Source: Hyphomicrobiales bacterium (GTDB taxonomy: Bacteria > Pseudomonadota > Alphaproteobacteria > Rhizobiales > Rhizobiaceae). From it: a stretch of DNA of 64,000 nt. The stretch is taken from contig UCKU01000001.1 of NCBI GenBank assembly GCA_900473185.1, forward strand, positions 1 through 64,000, read 5' to 3'. Shown in pieces: positions 25,661 to 34,706 of the stretch. The first letter of the stretch is position 1. Each line of letters begins with the position of its first letter. The notes under the pieces are model-generated. The model worked only from the letters and a program-made list of their open reading frames with translations, was not told the origin of the DNA and did no database searches. The translations under genes and the position numbers were made by a program.

Positions 25661-25695
25661 TGGATCGGGCAGGAAAGCCAGACAGGAAGAATGAC

Positions 25696-26769
25696 ATGAG
25701 CATCAAGACAGTCGCGATCATCGGCTGCGGTATCGGCCGCTCTCACATCGTCGAAGGTTATCTGCCGCATCCGGACAAGTTCAAGGTCGCAGCGATCTGC
25801 GACCTGAACGAGGAGCGCCTGAAGACGATCGGCGACGAATTCGGCATCGCGCGGCGCACAACCTCCTTCGATGAGCTGCTTGCCGATGACAGCATCGACA
25901 TCATCGATATCTGCACGCCGCCGGGCATCCATAAGGAGCAGGTCATCGCCGCTCTGGCCGCCGGCAAGCATGTGGTCTGTGAAAAGCCGCTCACCGGCTC
26001 GCTCGCCGGTGCCGACGAAATCATCGCGGCCGAAAAGACCGCCAAGGGCAAGCTGATGCCGATCTTCCAGTATCGCTATGGCGATGGCGTCGAGAAGGCC
26101 AAGCGCATCATCGACGCCGGCCTTGCCGGCAAGTTTTACATGGGCTCGGTCGAGACCTTCTGGCGCCGCAAACCGGAATATTATGCCGTGCCCTGGCGCG
26201 GCAAATGGGCAACCGAACTCGGTGGCGTACTCGTCACCCATGCGCTCCATCTGCACGACATGCTTTTTTATCTCGCTGGCCCGGCAACCCGCGTCTTCGG
26301 CCGCGTCGCAACCCGTGTCAACGAGATCGAGGTGGAAGATTGCGCCTCCGTCAGCCTGCAGATGCAGAACGGCGCTTTCGTCTCGCTGTCCTGCACGCTC
26401 GGCTCGCAGAACGAAATCAGCCGGCTCAGGCTTCATTTCGAAAACATCACCTTCGAAAGCAATCATGAGGCCTATGCGCCCGGCCAGGATCCCTGGCAGA
26501 TCATCGCCTCCGACGATGAAGTGCAAGCGAAGATCGATGCCGTCATCGCCGACTGGCAGCCCGTGCCGCTGCGCTTCAACACGCAGATGCTGCGCTTCCA
26601 CGATTACCTGATGGGTAAGGGCTCGCTTCCGGTGACGAGCGCGGATGCAAGGCGCGCGCTGGAACTGGTCACCGCCATCTACCAATCTTCCGATAGCGGC
26701 GCCGATGTCGCCCTGCCGATCGGTCCTGACAGCCCGAAATACGCCGAATGGCGTGCAAGAACCAAATAA
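25696..26769 (+). CDS. Gfo/Idh/MocA-family oxidoreductase in the transporter operon
   Basis: 357 residues from ATG 25696, with AGGAAG a few bases upstream; the frame is open far upstream, but that overlaps the permease. Rossmann motif VAIIGCGIGRSHI, signature HVVCEKPLTGS, and the catalytic-site region WATELGGVLVTHALHLHDMLFYL. It is embedded between permease and ATPase genes, so it most likely oxidises the imported sugar. Third enzyme of this family within 10 kb. Confidence 0.88.
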   Translation: MSIKTVAIIGCGIGRSHIVEGYLPHPDKFKVAAICDLNEERLKTIGDEFGIARRTTSFDELLADDSIDIIDICTPPGIHKEQVIAALAAGKHVVCEKPLTGSLAGADEIIAAEKTAKGKLMPIFQYRYGDGVEKAKRIIDAGLAGKFYMGSVETFWRRKPEYYAVPWRGKWATELGGVLVTHALHLHDMLFYLAGPATRVFGRVATRVNEIEVEDCASVSLQMQNGAFVSLSCTLGSQNEISRLRLHFENITFESNHEAYAPGQDPWQIIASDDEVQAKIDAVIADWQPVPLRFNTQMLRFHDYLMGKGSLPVTSADARRALELVTAIYQSSDSGADVALPIGPDSPKYAEWRARTK

Positions 26770-26785
26770 GAGGGGATTTCGGAAC

Positions 26786-27862
26786 ATGGCAACGAGTGTC
26801 GTTCTTCAGAAGGTCGAGAAGCGCTATGGCCAGCTCGACGTTATTCACGGCATCGACCTGACGATCGATCCCGGCGAATTCGCCGTCTTCGTCGGCCCTT
26901 CGGGCTGCGGCAAGTCCACGCTGCTGCGCATGATCGCCGGCCTCGAGGAAATCTCCGGCGGCGCGCTGCTGCTCGACAATGAGCGCATGAACGAAGTGAC
27001 GCCCGCCAAGCGCGGCATTGCCATGGTCTTCCAGTCCTATGCGCTCTATCCGCATATGTCTGTTTACAAGAACCTTGCCTTCGGCCTCGAAACCGCCGGC
27101 TACAAGAAGACCGAGATCGAACCGAAGGTGCGCCGTGCCGCGCAGATCCTGCAGATCGAGAAGCTGCTCGAACGCAAGCCGAAGGCACTGTCAGGCGGCC
27201 AGCGCCAGCGCGTCGCGATCGGCCGCGCTATCGTGCGCGAGCCGCGCATCTTCCTCTTCGATGAGCCGCTGTCCAACCTCGATGCTGAACTGCGCGTGCA
27301 GATGCGCGTGGAGATTTCCCGCCTGCACCGCAGCCTCGGCAATACGATGATCTACGTCACCCACGACCAGGTGGAGGCCATGACCATGGCCGACAAGATT
27401 GTCGTCCTGAATTCCGGCCGCATCGAACAGGTCGGCGCTCCGCTCGATCTCTACAACAACCCCGCCAACCGCTTCGTCGCCGGCTTTATCGGCAGCCCGA
27501 AGATGAATTTCCTGAGTGCAAAGATCGAGAGCGTCACAGACACGGGCTCGACGGTCAATGTCTGCGGCAATTCCATTCAGCTCGGTCGCAGGCTTGCCGG
27601 TCAGGCTGGCCAGAACGTCACCTTCGGCATCCGCCCCGAGCATCTCTCCTTGGCGGAGGGCGGTGCTATCCTTTCGACCGTCAACGTCGATCTCGTTGAA
27701 AACCTCGGCGGTGCCACGATGCTATACGCAACGACGCCGGACAATCAGCCGCTCACCATCGCGCTCGATGGCCAGCAGAAGGTCGAACGCGGCACCAATG
27801 TGAAGGCCTCCTTCGATCCGGCGCGCTGTCACGTCTTTGATGACGCTGGCAAGACGATCTAA
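26786..27862 (+). CDS. ABC sugar transporter ATP-binding protein (UgpC/MalK type)
   Basis: 358 residues from ATG 26786. Walker A GPSGCGKST (residues 37-45), signature LSGGQ (135-139), Walker B FLFDEP (D159, E160), and the switch His in YVTHDQVEAMT. The C-terminal MalK-type regulatory/OB domain (residues about 235-358) is present, with FGIRPEHL. It drives uptake by the two permeases upstream. As CUT1 ATPases are often shared, it may also energise uptake for the orphan binding protein at 11560-12846. Confidence 0.94.
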   Translation: MATSVVLQKVEKRYGQLDVIHGIDLTIDPGEFAVFVGPSGCGKSTLLRMIAGLEEISGGALLLDNERMNEVTPAKRGIAMVFQSYALYPHMSVYKNLAFGLETAGYKKTEIEPKVRRAAQILQIEKLLERKPKALSGGQRQRVAIGRAIVREPRIFLFDEPLSNLDAELRVQMRVEISRLHRSLGNTMIYVTHDQVEAMTMADKIVVLNSGRIEQVGAPLDLYNNPANRFVAGFIGSPKMNFLSAKIESVTDTGSTVNVCGNSIQLGRRLAGQAGQNVTFGIRPEHLSLAEGGAILSTVNVDLVENLGGATMLYATTPDNQPLTIALDGQQKVERGTNVKASFDPARCHVFDDAGKTI

Positions 27863-27930
27863 TTAGCCCGGCTTGACAGCCGATCCCTCTCAAGCCCATC
27901 ATTTCCTTGAGGGCTAAGAGGGGGATACGC

Positions 27931-28806
27931 GTGACGCCTGAAGAGAGGATTCATGCGCTTGGCATCTGGCAAGGTCCGATCGACATAACCCCGATCACCG
28001 GCGGCCTCACCAACCGGAACTACTTGGTGAGAGATGGCGCGCTGCGGCGCGTCGTCCGTCTGGGCGATGATATTCCGGTCCATCATATCAGCAGGCAGAA
28101 CGAGCTTGCGGCAAGCCGCGCCGCCCATGCTGCTGGCATCTCGCCCGCCGTTATCCATCACGTTCCAGGTGTGCTGGTTCTCGATTTCATCGATGCCGCG
28201 CCGCTGTCGCCCGAAGACATCCGCAAGCCGGAAACGCTTGCCCGTGTCATTCCGTTGATCCGTGCCTGCCATCACGACATGGCTCGCCATTTCCGTGGTC
28301 AGGCGATGATCTTCTGGGTGTTTCATGTGATCCGCGATTACGTCGCGAACCTGAAGGCCGCAAACAGCGCTTATGCGCCATTGCTGGATGGCTTGCTTGA
28401 GAAGGCCGAGCGTCTCGAGGCGGCGGCCGGCCCTTTCGAGATTGCCTTCGGCCATAACGATCTGCTCGCCTCCAATTTCCTCGATGACGGAAAGCGGCTC
28501 TGGTTGATCGACTGGGATTATGCCGGCTTCAACACGCCGCTCTTCGATCTCGGCGGTCTTGCCTCCAACAGCGAGTTTTCCGAAGAGGCGGAGCGCCTCA
28601 TGTTGGAAACCTATTTCGATCGACCGCTGACGGATGATCTCAGCCGCCGCTACCAGGCCATGAAATGCGCCTCACTGCTGCGCGAGACGCTCTGGAGCAT
28701 GATCTCCGAGATCCATTCGACCATCGATTTCGACTACGCTGCCTATACCGCCGAAAATCTCGCCCGTTTCGAACGTGCCTATCGGGCATTTGAACAGGAT
28801 CATTGA
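27931..28806 (+). CDS. Choline-kinase/aminoglycoside-phosphotransferase-like protein
   Basis: 291 residues starting at GTG 27931 behind AAGAGGGGG; an upstream TTG at 27907 is less likely. ITGGLTNRNYLVRDG is the nucleotide-binding loop of choline/ethanolamine kinase-like proteins. FGHNDLLASNFL holds the catalytic Asp and Asn (HxDxxxxN variant, HND), and LWLIDWDYAGFN the metal-binding Asp. It follows the ATPase gene by 68 nt and is followed directly by a methylamine-type dehydrogenase gene (stop and next ATG adjacent). Likely phosphorylates a choline-like or sugar alcohol substrate; which is not certain. Confidence 0.78.
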   Translation: MTPEERIHALGIWQGPIDITPITGGLTNRNYLVRDGALRRVVRLGDDIPVHHISRQNELAASRAAHAAGISPAVIHHVPGVLVLDFIDAAPLSPEDIRKPETLARVIPLIRACHHDMARHFRGQAMIFWVFHVIRDYVANLKAANSAYAPLLDGLLEKAERLEAAAGPFEIAFGHNDLLASNFLDDGKRLWLIDWDYAGFNTPLFDLGGLASNSEFSEEAERLMLETYFDRPLTDDLSRRYQAMKCASLLRETLWSMISEIHSTIDFDYAAYTAENLARFERAYRAFEQDH

Positions 28807-31257
28807 ATGACGAAGGAATTACCGAAGACGGCAAAGGCCGTGGTCATCGGCGGCGGCATCATCGGCTGCTCGACCGCCTATCATCTGGCCAAGCTCGGCT
28901 GGACCGATACGGTGCTGCTGGAGCGCAAGAAGCTCACGTCAGGCACGACATTCCACGCCGCCGGCCTCGTCGGCCAATTGCGCACCAGCGCCAACATCAC
29001 TCAGCTTCTGGGTTATTCCGTCGATCTCTACAAGAAGCTCGAAGCCGAGACAGGTCTCGGCACCGGCTGGAAGATGAATGGCGGCCTACGGCTTGCCTGT
29101 AACGAGGAGCGCTGGACGGAGGTCAAGCGTCAGGCAACCACGGCCCAGTCCTTTGGCCTCGAAATGCATCTCCTGAACCCGCAGGAGGCCTTTGATCTCT
29201 GGCCGCTGATGACGACAGACGATCTCGTCGGCGCCGCCTATCTGCCGACGGATGGTCAGGCCAATCCCTCCGATATCACGCAGGCGCTGGCAAAAGGCGC
29301 CCGCATGGCCGGCGTCTCGATCTTCGAGGATACCGAAGTTCTCGATCTGGAAATCGACAGGGGCAGGATCCGCGCCGTCATCACCGGACAAGGCCGCATC
29401 GAATGCGAGCGGGTTGTGATCTGCGCCGGCCAATGGACCCGCAGTTTCGCCGCCCGCTTCGGCGTCAACGTGCCGCTTGTCTCCGTCGAGCATCAATACA
29501 TCATCACCGAATCCTTCGGCGTGCCTTCCAATCTTCCGACCCTGCGCGATCCCGATCGCCTCACCTACTACAAGGAGGAGGTCGGCGGCATGGTCATGGG
29601 CGGCTACGAGCCGAACCCCATCGGTTGGGCTCTGGACGGCATTCCTGATGGTTTCCACTATACGCTGCTCGACAGCAATTTCGATCATTTCGAACAGATC
29701 ATGGAGCAGGCGCTCGGCCGCGTGCCGGCGCTCGAAAATGCCGGCATCAAACAGCTTCTGAACGGGCCGGAGAGTTTTACACCCGACGGCAACTTCATTC
29801 TCGGCGAGGCGCCGGAACTGAAGAATATCTTCGTCGGCGCCGGCTTCAACGCTTTTGGCATTGCATCTGCCGGTGGCGCCGGTATGGCGCTTGCCGAATG
29901 GGTGACGAAGGGCGAGCCGCCCTACGATCTCTGGCCGGTCGATATCCGTCGCTTCGGCCGCCCGCATTTCGATACGGACTGGGTGCGCACGAGAACGCTG
30001 GAAGCCTACGGCAAACACTACACGCTGGCCTTCCCCTTCGAAGAATACTCGAGCGGTCGCCCTTGCCGGAAGTCGCCGCTTTATGAACGGTTGAAGGCGC
30101 AGGGCGCGTGCTTCGGCGAAAAGCTCGGCTGGGAGCGGCCGAACTGGTTTGCCGATCTCTTCGCTAATGAAGAGCCGAAGGATATCTATACCTACGGCCG
30201 CCAGAACTGGTTCGATGCCGTTGGCCGCGAGCACAAGGCCGTGCGCGAGGCAGCGGTCATCTTCGACCAGACCTCGTTCGCCAAATTCGTGCTGAAGGGC
30301 AGGGATGCAGAAGCAGCATTGTCATGGATTGCCGCCAACGATGTCGCAAAGCCCGTCGGATCGCTGATTTACACGCAGATGCTGAACGACAAGGGCGGCA
30401 TTGAATGCGACGTTACCTGCGCCCGCATCGCTGAGAACGAATATTACATCGTCACCGGCACCGGCTTTGCCACGCATGATTTCGACTGGATCTCGCGCAC
30501 CATTCCGGATGGCCTTCACGCTGAGCTCGTCGATGTCACCTCGGCCTACACCGTGCTGTCGCTGATGGGGCCGAATTCCCGTGTCATCCTGGAAAAGGTC
30601 ACGACCAGCGACGTCTCCAACGCTGCCTTCCCCTTCGGTCGCGTTAGGACCATCGGCATTGCCGGTTGCCCCGTGCGGGCTCTGCGCATCACCTATGTCG
30701 GCGAGCTCGGCTACGAACTGCATGTGCCGATCGAATACGCGACGACCGTCTATGACGCGCTTATGGCGGCGGACGGGCAGTTCGGCCTCGTCAATGCCGG
30801 TTACCGCGCCATTGAAAGCTGCCGCCTGGAAAAGGGCTACCGCGCCTGGGGCTCCGATATCGGCCCCGACCACACGCCTGTTGAAGCCGGGCTCGGCTGG
30901 GCTGTGAAGATGCGGAAGAACACGCCCTTCAAGGGGCGCGAGGCGATCGAGCGCCAGCTCGAAGGCGGAGTGAAGAAAATGCTCGCCTGCTTCGTGCCTG
31001 ACGATCCCGATATCGTTCTGCTCGGCCGCGAAACCATCTATCGTAACGGCAAGCGCGTCGGCTGGCTCTCCAGCGGCGGCTTCGGCTACACCATCAGCAA
31101 GCCGATCGGTTACGGCTATGTCCGTAATCCTGACGGCGTGACGGAGGATTTCGTCCTGTCCGGTAACTATGAGCTGGATGTCGCCCGCGAACGCGTGCCC
31201 TGTAAGGTTTCGCTGAAGCCTCTCTATGACCCCGAAATGAAACGGATAAAGGCTTAA
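28807..31257 (+). CDS. Dimethylglycine/sarcosine dehydrogenase-like flavoprotein with GcvT domain
   Basis: 816 residues in two parts. The N-terminal FAD-dependent DAO domain (about 1-380) has VVIGGGIIGCS (residues 12-22) and TFHAAG, where H50 corresponds to the His that covalently binds FAD in dimethylglycine and sarcosine dehydrogenases. The C-terminal glycine-cleavage-T/aminomethyltransferase domain (about 430-816) would pass the released one-carbon unit to tetrahydrofolate; YVGELGYELHVP and RLEKGYRAWGSDI are typical. Start codon immediately follows the kinase-like gene. Likely oxidative demethylation of an N-methyl amine in the cytoplasm; exact substrate uncertain. Confidence 0.87.
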   Translation: MTKELPKTAKAVVIGGGIIGCSTAYHLAKLGWTDTVLLERKKLTSGTTFHAAGLVGQLRTSANITQLLGYSVDLYKKLEAETGLGTGWKMNGGLRLACNEERWTEVKRQATTAQSFGLEMHLLNPQEAFDLWPLMTTDDLVGAAYLPTDGQANPSDITQALAKGARMAGVSIFEDTEVLDLEIDRGRIRAVITGQGRIECERVVICAGQWTRSFAARFGVNVPLVSVEHQYIITESFGVPSNLPTLRDPDRLTYYKEEVGGMVMGGYEPNPIGWALDGIPDGFHYTLLDSNFDHFEQIMEQALGRVPALENAGIKQLLNGPESFTPDGNFILGEAPELKNIFVGAGFNAFGIASAGGAGMALAEWVTKGEPPYDLWPVDIRRFGRPHFDTDWVRTRTLEAYGKHYTLAFPFEEYSSGRPCRKSPLYERLKAQGACFGEKLGWERPNWFADLFANEEPKDIYTYGRQNWFDAVGREHKAVREAAVIFDQTSFAKFVLKGRDAEAALSWIAANDVAKPVGSLIYTQMLNDKGGIECDVTCARIAENEYYIVTGTGFATHDFDWISRTIPDGLHAELVDVTSAYTVLSLMGPNSRVILEKVTTSDVSNAAFPFGRVRTIGIAGCPVRALRITYVGELGYELHVPIEYATTVYDALMAADGQFGLVNAGYRAIESCRLEKGYRAWGSDIGPDHTPVEAGLGWAVKMRKNTPFKGREAIERQLEGGVKKMLACFVPDDPDIVLLGRETIYRNGKRVGWLSSGGFGYTISKPIGYGYVRNPDGVTEDFVLSGNYELDVARERVPCKVSLKPLYDPEMKRIKA

Positions 31258-31294
31258 AACGACTCGCGACGGGAGCCGATTCCTCTGGTGTTTT

Positions 31295-31323
31295 CTCATC
31301 CCTGTGGCTGGCACAGGGATGAG
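31295..31323. terminator. Hairpin between convergent genes
   Basis: A perfect 12-bp stem (CTCATCCCTGTG at 31295-31306, CACAGGGATGAG at 31312-31323) with a 5-nt loop. It lies between the dehydrogenase gene and uxuB, which converge here. There is no T tract on either strand, so it may act as a 3-prime stabiliser rather than a classic terminator. Confidence 0.45.
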
Positions 31324-31340
31324 GAAGCTTCGCTAACCCT

Positions 31341-32798
31341 TCAATAGAGTGGCAATCTGTTGTCCTGGATCAGGATCTCCAGCTTGTTCGCCACATCGTC
31401 CGTCCAGGCGACATTCCTGGTAAGCGCCTTCGGGAACAAGCCCGGCAGGCTGAATAGCGCCGTCGAAACTGCCACGCCGTTGCGCGGTACACCGGCGAGA
31501 AGTGCAGCAATCTCTCCCGCCCGTGGATCACGCAGTTCGTAGCTTTCGCCGTTGCGGTCGGTGCCGATGGCATAGCGCATCCAGGCGGCGACGGCGATTG
31601 CATAGGTCTCCGCCTTGCTGCCTTTGGCAAGAGCTTCGGTTGCCGGCTCCAGCAGGCGCTGCGGCAGCTTCTGCGTGCCGTCCATGGCGATCTGGTAGGT
31701 CCGGTGGGCAATCGCCTTGTTTGCAAAGCGTGCTATCAATTCGTCCGCATAGGCGTCGAGATCGATGCCTGGAACGGGGTCGAGCGTAGCCGCCGCCGCA
31801 TTCATGTGCCGGCGCGCAAGTGCTACAAGTCCTGCATCATCCATGACGTCGCGGATGAATTCATAGCCTGCTATATAGCCTAGATAGGCGAGCAGCGAAT
31901 GCGCGCCATTCAACATGCGCAGCTTCATCTTTTCATAGGCCGAGACTTCCTCGACCATCAGCGCACCGTGAACCTTTTCCCAGGCCGGACGACCGTTGAC
32001 GAAATGGTCCTCGATCACCCATTGGGTAAAGGGTTCCGTCTCGATTGCAGCCAGGTCCGTGCGGCCCGTCAGCCGCTTGGCATCGGCATAGGTCGCATCG
32101 GTGCTTGCCGGCGTGATGCGATCGACCATTGTCGAAGGGAAGGGCACATTCGCCTCGATCCAGCCGTGCAGCTCCGGATCGATACGAGCAGTGAATTCCA
32201 GCACCAGACGCTTCAGCACCGCGCCATTGCTCGGCAGGTTGTCGCAGCTGAGCGGCGTAAAGGGCGTTATGCCCTTCTCACGGCGCCGTGCCAGACCCTC
32301 GACGAGGTAACCGATGACGCCGCGCGGCGCGTGCCGGTTGGCAAGGTCGGCAATGATATCGGGATGCTTGAGATCGAGCCCGCCTGTTGCCGGGTCGAAG
32401 CCATAGGCCTTTTCCGTCACCGTCATGCTGACCATGCGGATATCAGGGTCTTCGAGCCGTGCCAGCAGGCCCGCCGGATCGCGCGGCGCCACATACGCCC
32501 CAAGGATCGAGCCGATGACGTGAGCCGTCGTGCCCGAGGTGTCGCGGATCAGCACCGTATAGAGCCCGTTCTGGGCGGAGAGATTGTCCGCGACATCAGG
32601 CGTGCGCAGGCTTGCCACCTCGATGCCCCAGTCACCGCCGGCAGCTGCCAGCGCGCCATCCGTGAAAGGCGCGAAATGCGCACGGAAGAAGGCGCCAGGG
32701 CCAAGATGCAGGATGCCGGCCTTCAGCGCATTCCGGTCATAGGCAGGAAGCTTCGCCGTCGGCGCAAGGCCGGTCACGTTCTGCAGTCTGTCGCTCAC
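31341..32798 (-). CDS. uxuB: Mannitol dehydrogenase family; fructuronate reductase
   Basis: 485 residues of the polyol-specific long-chain dehydrogenase family. ILHLGPGAFFRAH is the NAD-binding start, and KLRMLNGAHSLLAYLG carries the family catalytic K-x4-N-x2-H pattern. SCDNLPSNG is also typical. It overlaps uxaC by 4 nt (ATGA), so the pair acts in the hexuronate route: UxaC makes D-fructuronate from D-glucuronate and this enzyme reduces it to D-mannonate. A mannitol or other polyol specificity is possible from family alone; the operon argues for fructuronate. The next enzyme, mannonate dehydratase, is not in the window. Confidence 0.85.
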   Translation of the reverse strand: MSDRLQNVTGLAPTAKLPAYDRNALKAGILHLGPGAFFRAHFAPFTDGALAAAGGDWGIEVASLRTPDVADNLSAQNGLYTVLIRDTSGTTAHVIGSILGAYVAPRDPAGLLARLEDPDIRMVSMTVTEKAYGFDPATGGLDLKHPDIIADLANRHAPRGVIGYLVEGLARRREKGITPFTPLSCDNLPSNGAVLKRLVLEFTARIDPELHGWIEANVPFPSTMVDRITPASTDATYADAKRLTGRTDLAAIETEPFTQWVIEDHFVNGRPAWEKVHGALMVEEVSAYEKMKLRMLNGAHSLLAYLGYIAGYEFIRDVMDDAGLVALARRHMNAAAATLDPVPGIDLDAYADELIARFANKAIAHRTYQIAMDGTQKLPQRLLEPATEALAKGSKAETYAIAVAAWMRYAIGTDRNGESYELRDPRAGEIAALLAGVPRNGVAVSTALFSLPGLFPKALTRNVAWTDDVANKLEILIQDNRLPLY

Positions 32799-34210
32799 AG
32801 TTTGTAGGCCTTCTTCGCATTGTCATAGGAAAGTTCGCGCGCGACGATCTCGGCTTCCTTCTTGGAAATCCGGTGCTCGGCCGCAAGTTGCGCCAGGAAG
32901 CGGCAGATCTCGCGGCGCCAGACGTCGTGACGGGCGGGGATCGACAGCAAGGCGCGCGTATCGTCGTTGAAGCCGGCGAGATTAGCGAAACCGGCCGTCT
33001 CCACCACCTGGTCGAGATAACGGCGGATGCCGAGCGGGCTGTCGTGGAACCACCAGGGCGGGCCGATCATCAGACAGGCCCAGTGGCCGGCCATCGGCGC
33101 GAGCTCGCGAGCATAAGTCGTCTCGTCGAGCGTGAAGAGCAGGATGCGCAGCCCAGGCGCATGACCGTACTTCGAAAGCAGTGCGTTGAGGCCGCCGACC
33201 CAGTCGGTGCGCGTCGGAATATCGGCGCCCATATTCGGTCCACGCGTTTCGAAAAGCTCGCGGTCGGTATTGCGGCGCGAGCCGGCGTGGATCTGCATCA
33301 CCATGCCGTCTTCGGCAGAAAGACCGGCCATTTCCGTCATCATCTGCCCGCGGAAAAGTTCCGCATCGGCGGCTGAAAGCGGCCCCTTCAGCGCCTTGTC
33401 GAGCAGCGCTTGCTTCTCGGCAAGCGGCAGATCGGCGGTAAAGGCGGTTGGCACGCCGTGGTCGGTCGCCGTCGCTCCGAACTGGCGGAAATAGGCGCGT
33501 CGCTTGCGATGTGCCTCGATGAGGCCATCCCATTTGGTGATGTCGCAGCCGGTGATCTCTCCGAACTTGATCAGATTGTCGCGGAAACCGACGGCATCGG
33601 GATCGGTGACGCCGTCAGGCCGGTAGGTCGTGCGTACTTTGCCGATCCAGCCGTCCGACGCCATCTTCTGGTGATGCGGCAGCGGATCGAGTGCGCCTTC
33701 GGTCGTGGCAATTGTTTCGATGCCGAAACGCTGATGCAGCGCCCGCGGCCGGAACTCCGGAAGCTTGAGCTGCGCATTGATGTGGTCGTAGAGCGCATCG
33801 GCGTTCTCGGTCGTCAGCGGCTCGGTGCAGCCGAGCACTGCTGACATGGCATGATCGACCCAAAGGCTCGACGGTGTTCCGCGGAAAAGATGGTATTTGG
33901 CGGCGAAAGCGCGCCAGATATCGCGGCCGCTCGAAACCGTCTTGCCGTCGAGACGTGGTACACCGAGCTCGTCAAGCTTGGTGCCGGTGCTGTGCAGCAT
34001 GCGGAAGAGATAATGGTCGGGAATGACAAGCAGCGAGGCGGCGTCTTCGAAGGCTTTGTCGTCTGCGAACCAGGATGGTTCGGTGTGCCCGTGCGGGCTA
34101 ACGATCGGAAGACCGCGCACCGTCTCGTAGAGATCGCGCGCTATTGTTCGCGTTGCCGGATCGGCGGGAAAGAGCCGGTCCGGATGAAGAAAGCCATTGC
34201 CTACATCCAT
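32795..34210 (-). CDS. uxaC: Glucuronate (uronate) isomerase
   Basis: 471 residues, full length for UxaC, start ATG 34210 behind GGGAGGATAA. Recognisable segments are LPIVSPHGHTEPSWFADD, IATTEGALDPLPHH, MVMQIHAGSRRNTD and HWACLMIGPPWWFHDSPLGIRRYLD. It isomerises D-glucuronate to D-fructuronate (and D-galacturonate to D-tagaturonate) in the cytoplasm. It heads a two-gene operon with uxuB. A near-palindrome at 34273-34289 resembles the operator found beside the TetR-type regulator, so co-regulation is possible. Confidence 0.93.
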   Translation of the reverse strand: MDVGNGFLHPDRLFPADPATRTIARDLYETVRGLPIVSPHGHTEPSWFADDKAFEDAASLLVIPDHYLFRMLHSTGTKLDELGVPRLDGKTVSSGRDIWRAFAAKYHLFRGTPSSLWVDHAMSAVLGCTEPLTTENADALYDHINAQLKLPEFRPRALHQRFGIETIATTEGALDPLPHHQKMASDGWIGKVRTTYRPDGVTDPDAVGFRDNLIKFGEITGCDITKWDGLIEAHRKRRAYFRQFGATATDHGVPTAFTADLPLAEKQALLDKALKGPLSAADAELFRGQMMTEMAGLSAEDGMVMQIHAGSRRNTDRELFETRGPNMGADIPTRTDWVGGLNALLSKYGHAPGLRILLFTLDETTYARELAPMAGHWACLMIGPPWWFHDSPLGIRRYLDQVVETAGFANLAGFNDDTRALLSIPARHDVWRREICRFLAQLAAEHRISKKEAEIVARELSYDNAKKAYKL

Positions 34211-34272
34211 CAGTTATCCTCCCTAATGGATAAGGGCCTACCCCACATCATCAGACGCGGCAAGGCCTTTTA

Positions 34273-34289
34273 GTAACCAGACGGTTCAC
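34273..34289. promoter_or_regulatory. Variant GTAACC-N4-GGTT(C)AC operator upstream of uxaC
   Basis: GTAACC at 34273-34278 and GGTTCAC at 34283-34289 match the half-sites of the palindromes at 21578 and 22448, with one extra base in the right arm. It lies 63 nt upstream of the uxaC start. No good TTGACA box is visible at the expected place (TTTCGA is there), so the match is weaker than the other two. Confidence 0.4.
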
Positions 34290-34380
34290 TTTCAGAATCG
34301 TTTTCTTGAGGACTCGAAACCATTGACGCTCCGGCCTATTTCGGCTTTGGAATGCCACCTGATATCAGGGGAGAAAACCG

Positions 34381-34590
34381 ATGTCCGACGAGGCAGCCCG
34401 CATCACCAGACTGGAAGAAATGCTGGCCCACCAGGCAAAGACGATCGATGAGCTTTCCGATCAGCTTGCCGAACAATGGAAGGTCATGGAGCAGACGCGC
34501 GCCAAGCTCGACCGATTGACCGAGCGCTTTTTGAGCTTGGAAGAACAGTCGCTGGAGGTGCCGGCGATCACCAAGCCGCCGCACTATTGA
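34381..34590 (+). CDS. slyX: SlyX family protein
   Basis: 69 residues, ATG 34381 behind GGGGAGAAAA. The protein is one coiled coil (RITRLEEMLAHQAKTIDEL, then LAEQWKVMEQTRAKLDRL) ending in PAITKPPHY, the conserved SlyX C-terminus. Length fits the family (about 70 residues). Function of SlyX is not established. Stands alone, 116 nt before the RNase D-like gene on the same strand. Confidence 0.85.
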   Translation: MSDEAARITRLEEMLAHQAKTIDELSDQLAEQWKVMEQTRAKLDRLTERFLSLEEQSLEVPAITKPPHY

Positions 34591-34706
34591 ACGGACGACG
34601 CAGCGGGGCCGTCTGATAGCTGGCTGGCCTGCAGCAGGAAAGCGGTTTCGCGCTTTCGCCCTTTACGATATAGCCCGGAAAGACGAAGCTGAACGAGAGA
34701 CATCCC

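Noticed and set aside
29086..30234. 382-codon minus-strand frame within the dehydrogenase gene
   Set aside because: Antisense shadow of the 816-aa flavoprotein gene.
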